DNA of 64,000 nucleotides, taken from the NCBI GenBank assembly GCA_964520985.1, contig CAZFPB010000002.1, positions 248,001 through 312,000 on the forward strand. Reading direction: 5' to 3'. The notes below the pieces were generated by a model. That model did not search any database. It was not told the origin of the DNA and worked only from the letters and a program-made list of their open reading frames with translations. This document shows, piece after piece, positions 63,322-64,000 of this stretch. The stretch is from CAYSGL01 sp964520985 (GTDB lineage Bacteria; Pseudomonadota; Alphaproteobacteria; Micavibrionales; Micavibrionaceae). Both the position numbers and the translations under genes were made by a program. The first letter of the stretch is position 1, and the number at the start of each line of letters is the position of its first letter.

Positions 63322-64000
63322 GGTGATTGAGTTTCAGCATCAACTTCAACATCATCAAAGATGCCATTAAGTCGTACGTCAGCTCCTAATAGTTCACATT
63401 TTGCAAGAATTTCTTTTGCATGGTCAGCAATATCCTTGGCGTACCACGTTTCGTCACTTCCTGTAATCGAATATCGAGAACCGCGTTTTTGAATAGCGTT
63501 AAGTTCTACTGCAGTTTCAATCAACCCACTGTAAGGATCCATTCCTGTTTCATATGGAACTTCAATTGTTACTACAGAGAAAGGTTTGCAGAAGCGAGTT
63601 TTATATCCTTCACATTTCATACGAATACCAGTAACAATGGATGAACCTGTTTCTTTCAGTTTCAATTTTGTTACTAGAACGATTTGTGAAGCGGAATATT
63701 TAACTGCATCGCTAACAATCCATAATCCTTCACCGTTGGTCACGTCTTGGTTTTTGTACACTTGAGCAGTACACACCATAGTTACGTTAAGGGACTTAAT
63801 GTCTTGAACAAACGTTTTAAGCATCGCTTTCAATTGCTTGTTTTTCTGACCTTGGTCGCCTTTTTGGTCGCCTTTTTCATAGTTGGCAAGTTCGCTATCA
63901 GTCATCAACATGTCCAGACTGTCAATCCCGATAAACACTGGTGGGGCATCTAACGCAGATCCATATTCTTTCTTGTATTCTTTTAAGAAATGTGATACTG
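63309..64000 (-). CDS. uvsX: UvsX RecA-like recombinase (5' end outside window)
   Basis: The frame continues to the right edge, so only the C-terminal 230 or so residues are seen. FIGIDSLDML is the Walker B region; VSDAVKYSASQIVLVTKLK and a later KTRFCKPF segment match UvsX of T4-type phages. It forms filaments on single-stranded DNA for strand exchange. The gene ends at a strong terminator. Confidence 0.88.
   Translation of the reverse strand, partial: VSHFLKEYKKEYGSALDAPPVFIGIDSLDMLMTDSELANYEKGDQKGDQGQKNKQLKAMLKTFVQDIKSLNVTMVCTAQVYKNQDVTNGEGLWIVSDAVKYSASQIVLVTKLKLKETGSSIVTGIRMKCEGYKTRFCKPFSVVTIEVPYETGMDPYSGLIETAVELNAIQKRGSRYSITGSDETWYAKDIADHAKEILAKCELLGADVRLNGIFDDVEVDAETQSPKAE

Noticed and set aside
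1..64000. CRISPR arrays, insertion sequences, integrase and attachment sites
   Set aside because: No regularly spaced repeats, transposase motifs or tyrosine/serine integrase patterns were seen. The YPDW-repeat protein at 48948 is named after integrase repeats but has no catalytic motif.

Overview
The window reads as part of a large, strictly lytic tailed phage of the T4 superfamily (a myovirus), only distantly related to T4. Reasons: a minus-strand replication/recombination block contains T4-type UvsX, UvsW, clamp-loader subunits gp44 and gp62 and a gp31/GroES-like co-chaperonin; rIIA and rIIB homologues and a T4-Rnl1 RNA ligase lie on the plus strand; and T4-type late promoter octamers (NATAAATA) stand before candidate virion genes. 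The host is probably a Gram-negative proteobacterium. Early genes are driven by sigma70-like promoters (TTGACC, 16-17 bp, TGGGATAnT), and one phage protein carries an apparent PEP-CTERM sorting tail, which would make sense in an exosortase-bearing host. No integrase, CRISPR array or IS element was found.

Layout. 1-8.7 kb: plus-strand accessory early genes, each with its own promoter, often with a stem-loop holding the Shine-Dalgarno (SD) sequence; these resemble the PeSL (promoter early stem-loop) cassettes described for T4-type phages. Several genes are paralogous pairs. 8.7-12.1 kb: rIIA-rIIB. 12.1-24.2 kb: small membrane proteins, two RNase H-fold proteins, a Lar-like zinc ribbon, a DUF262 protein and many unknowns. 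24.2-33.9 kb: SprT-like protease, winged-helix protein, HD hydrolase, DksA/TraR-like zinc finger, secreted and membrane proteins, and several proteins of a leucine-rich-repeat (LRR)-like family. 33.9-42.5 kb: late-promoter genes for LRR and kinase-like proteins on the minus strand, interleaved with a LAGLIDADG endonuclease ORF that contains a complete tRNA-Leu(UAA), a MESH1/SpoT-like hydrolase and RNA ligase 1. 42.5-49 kb: macro domain, FolE2, GMP reductase and a large structured RNA. 49-64 kb: minus-strand block with Fe/Mn superoxide dismutase, S74-type tail fibre, clamp loader, UvsW, UvsX, and two separate genes that together make up a minimal bacterial Pol III alpha (DnaE) palm.

How the parts may fit. 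The early plus-strand region looks like a hyperplastic host-takeover and counter-defence region (macro domain, ppGpp-hydrolase-like, HD, RNA ligase, DUF262, Lar-like, SprT, RNase H). The nucleotide genes (FolE2, GuaC, P-loop kinase) may adjust purine/pterin pools or feed deazaguanine chemistry. Late-promoted kinase-like and LRR proteins share short MK-x-x-x-L-L-E N-termini, which raises the possibility that they are packaged in the head. All function calls come from reading motifs; no database search was run. There is no gene-free stretch longer than 300 bases.
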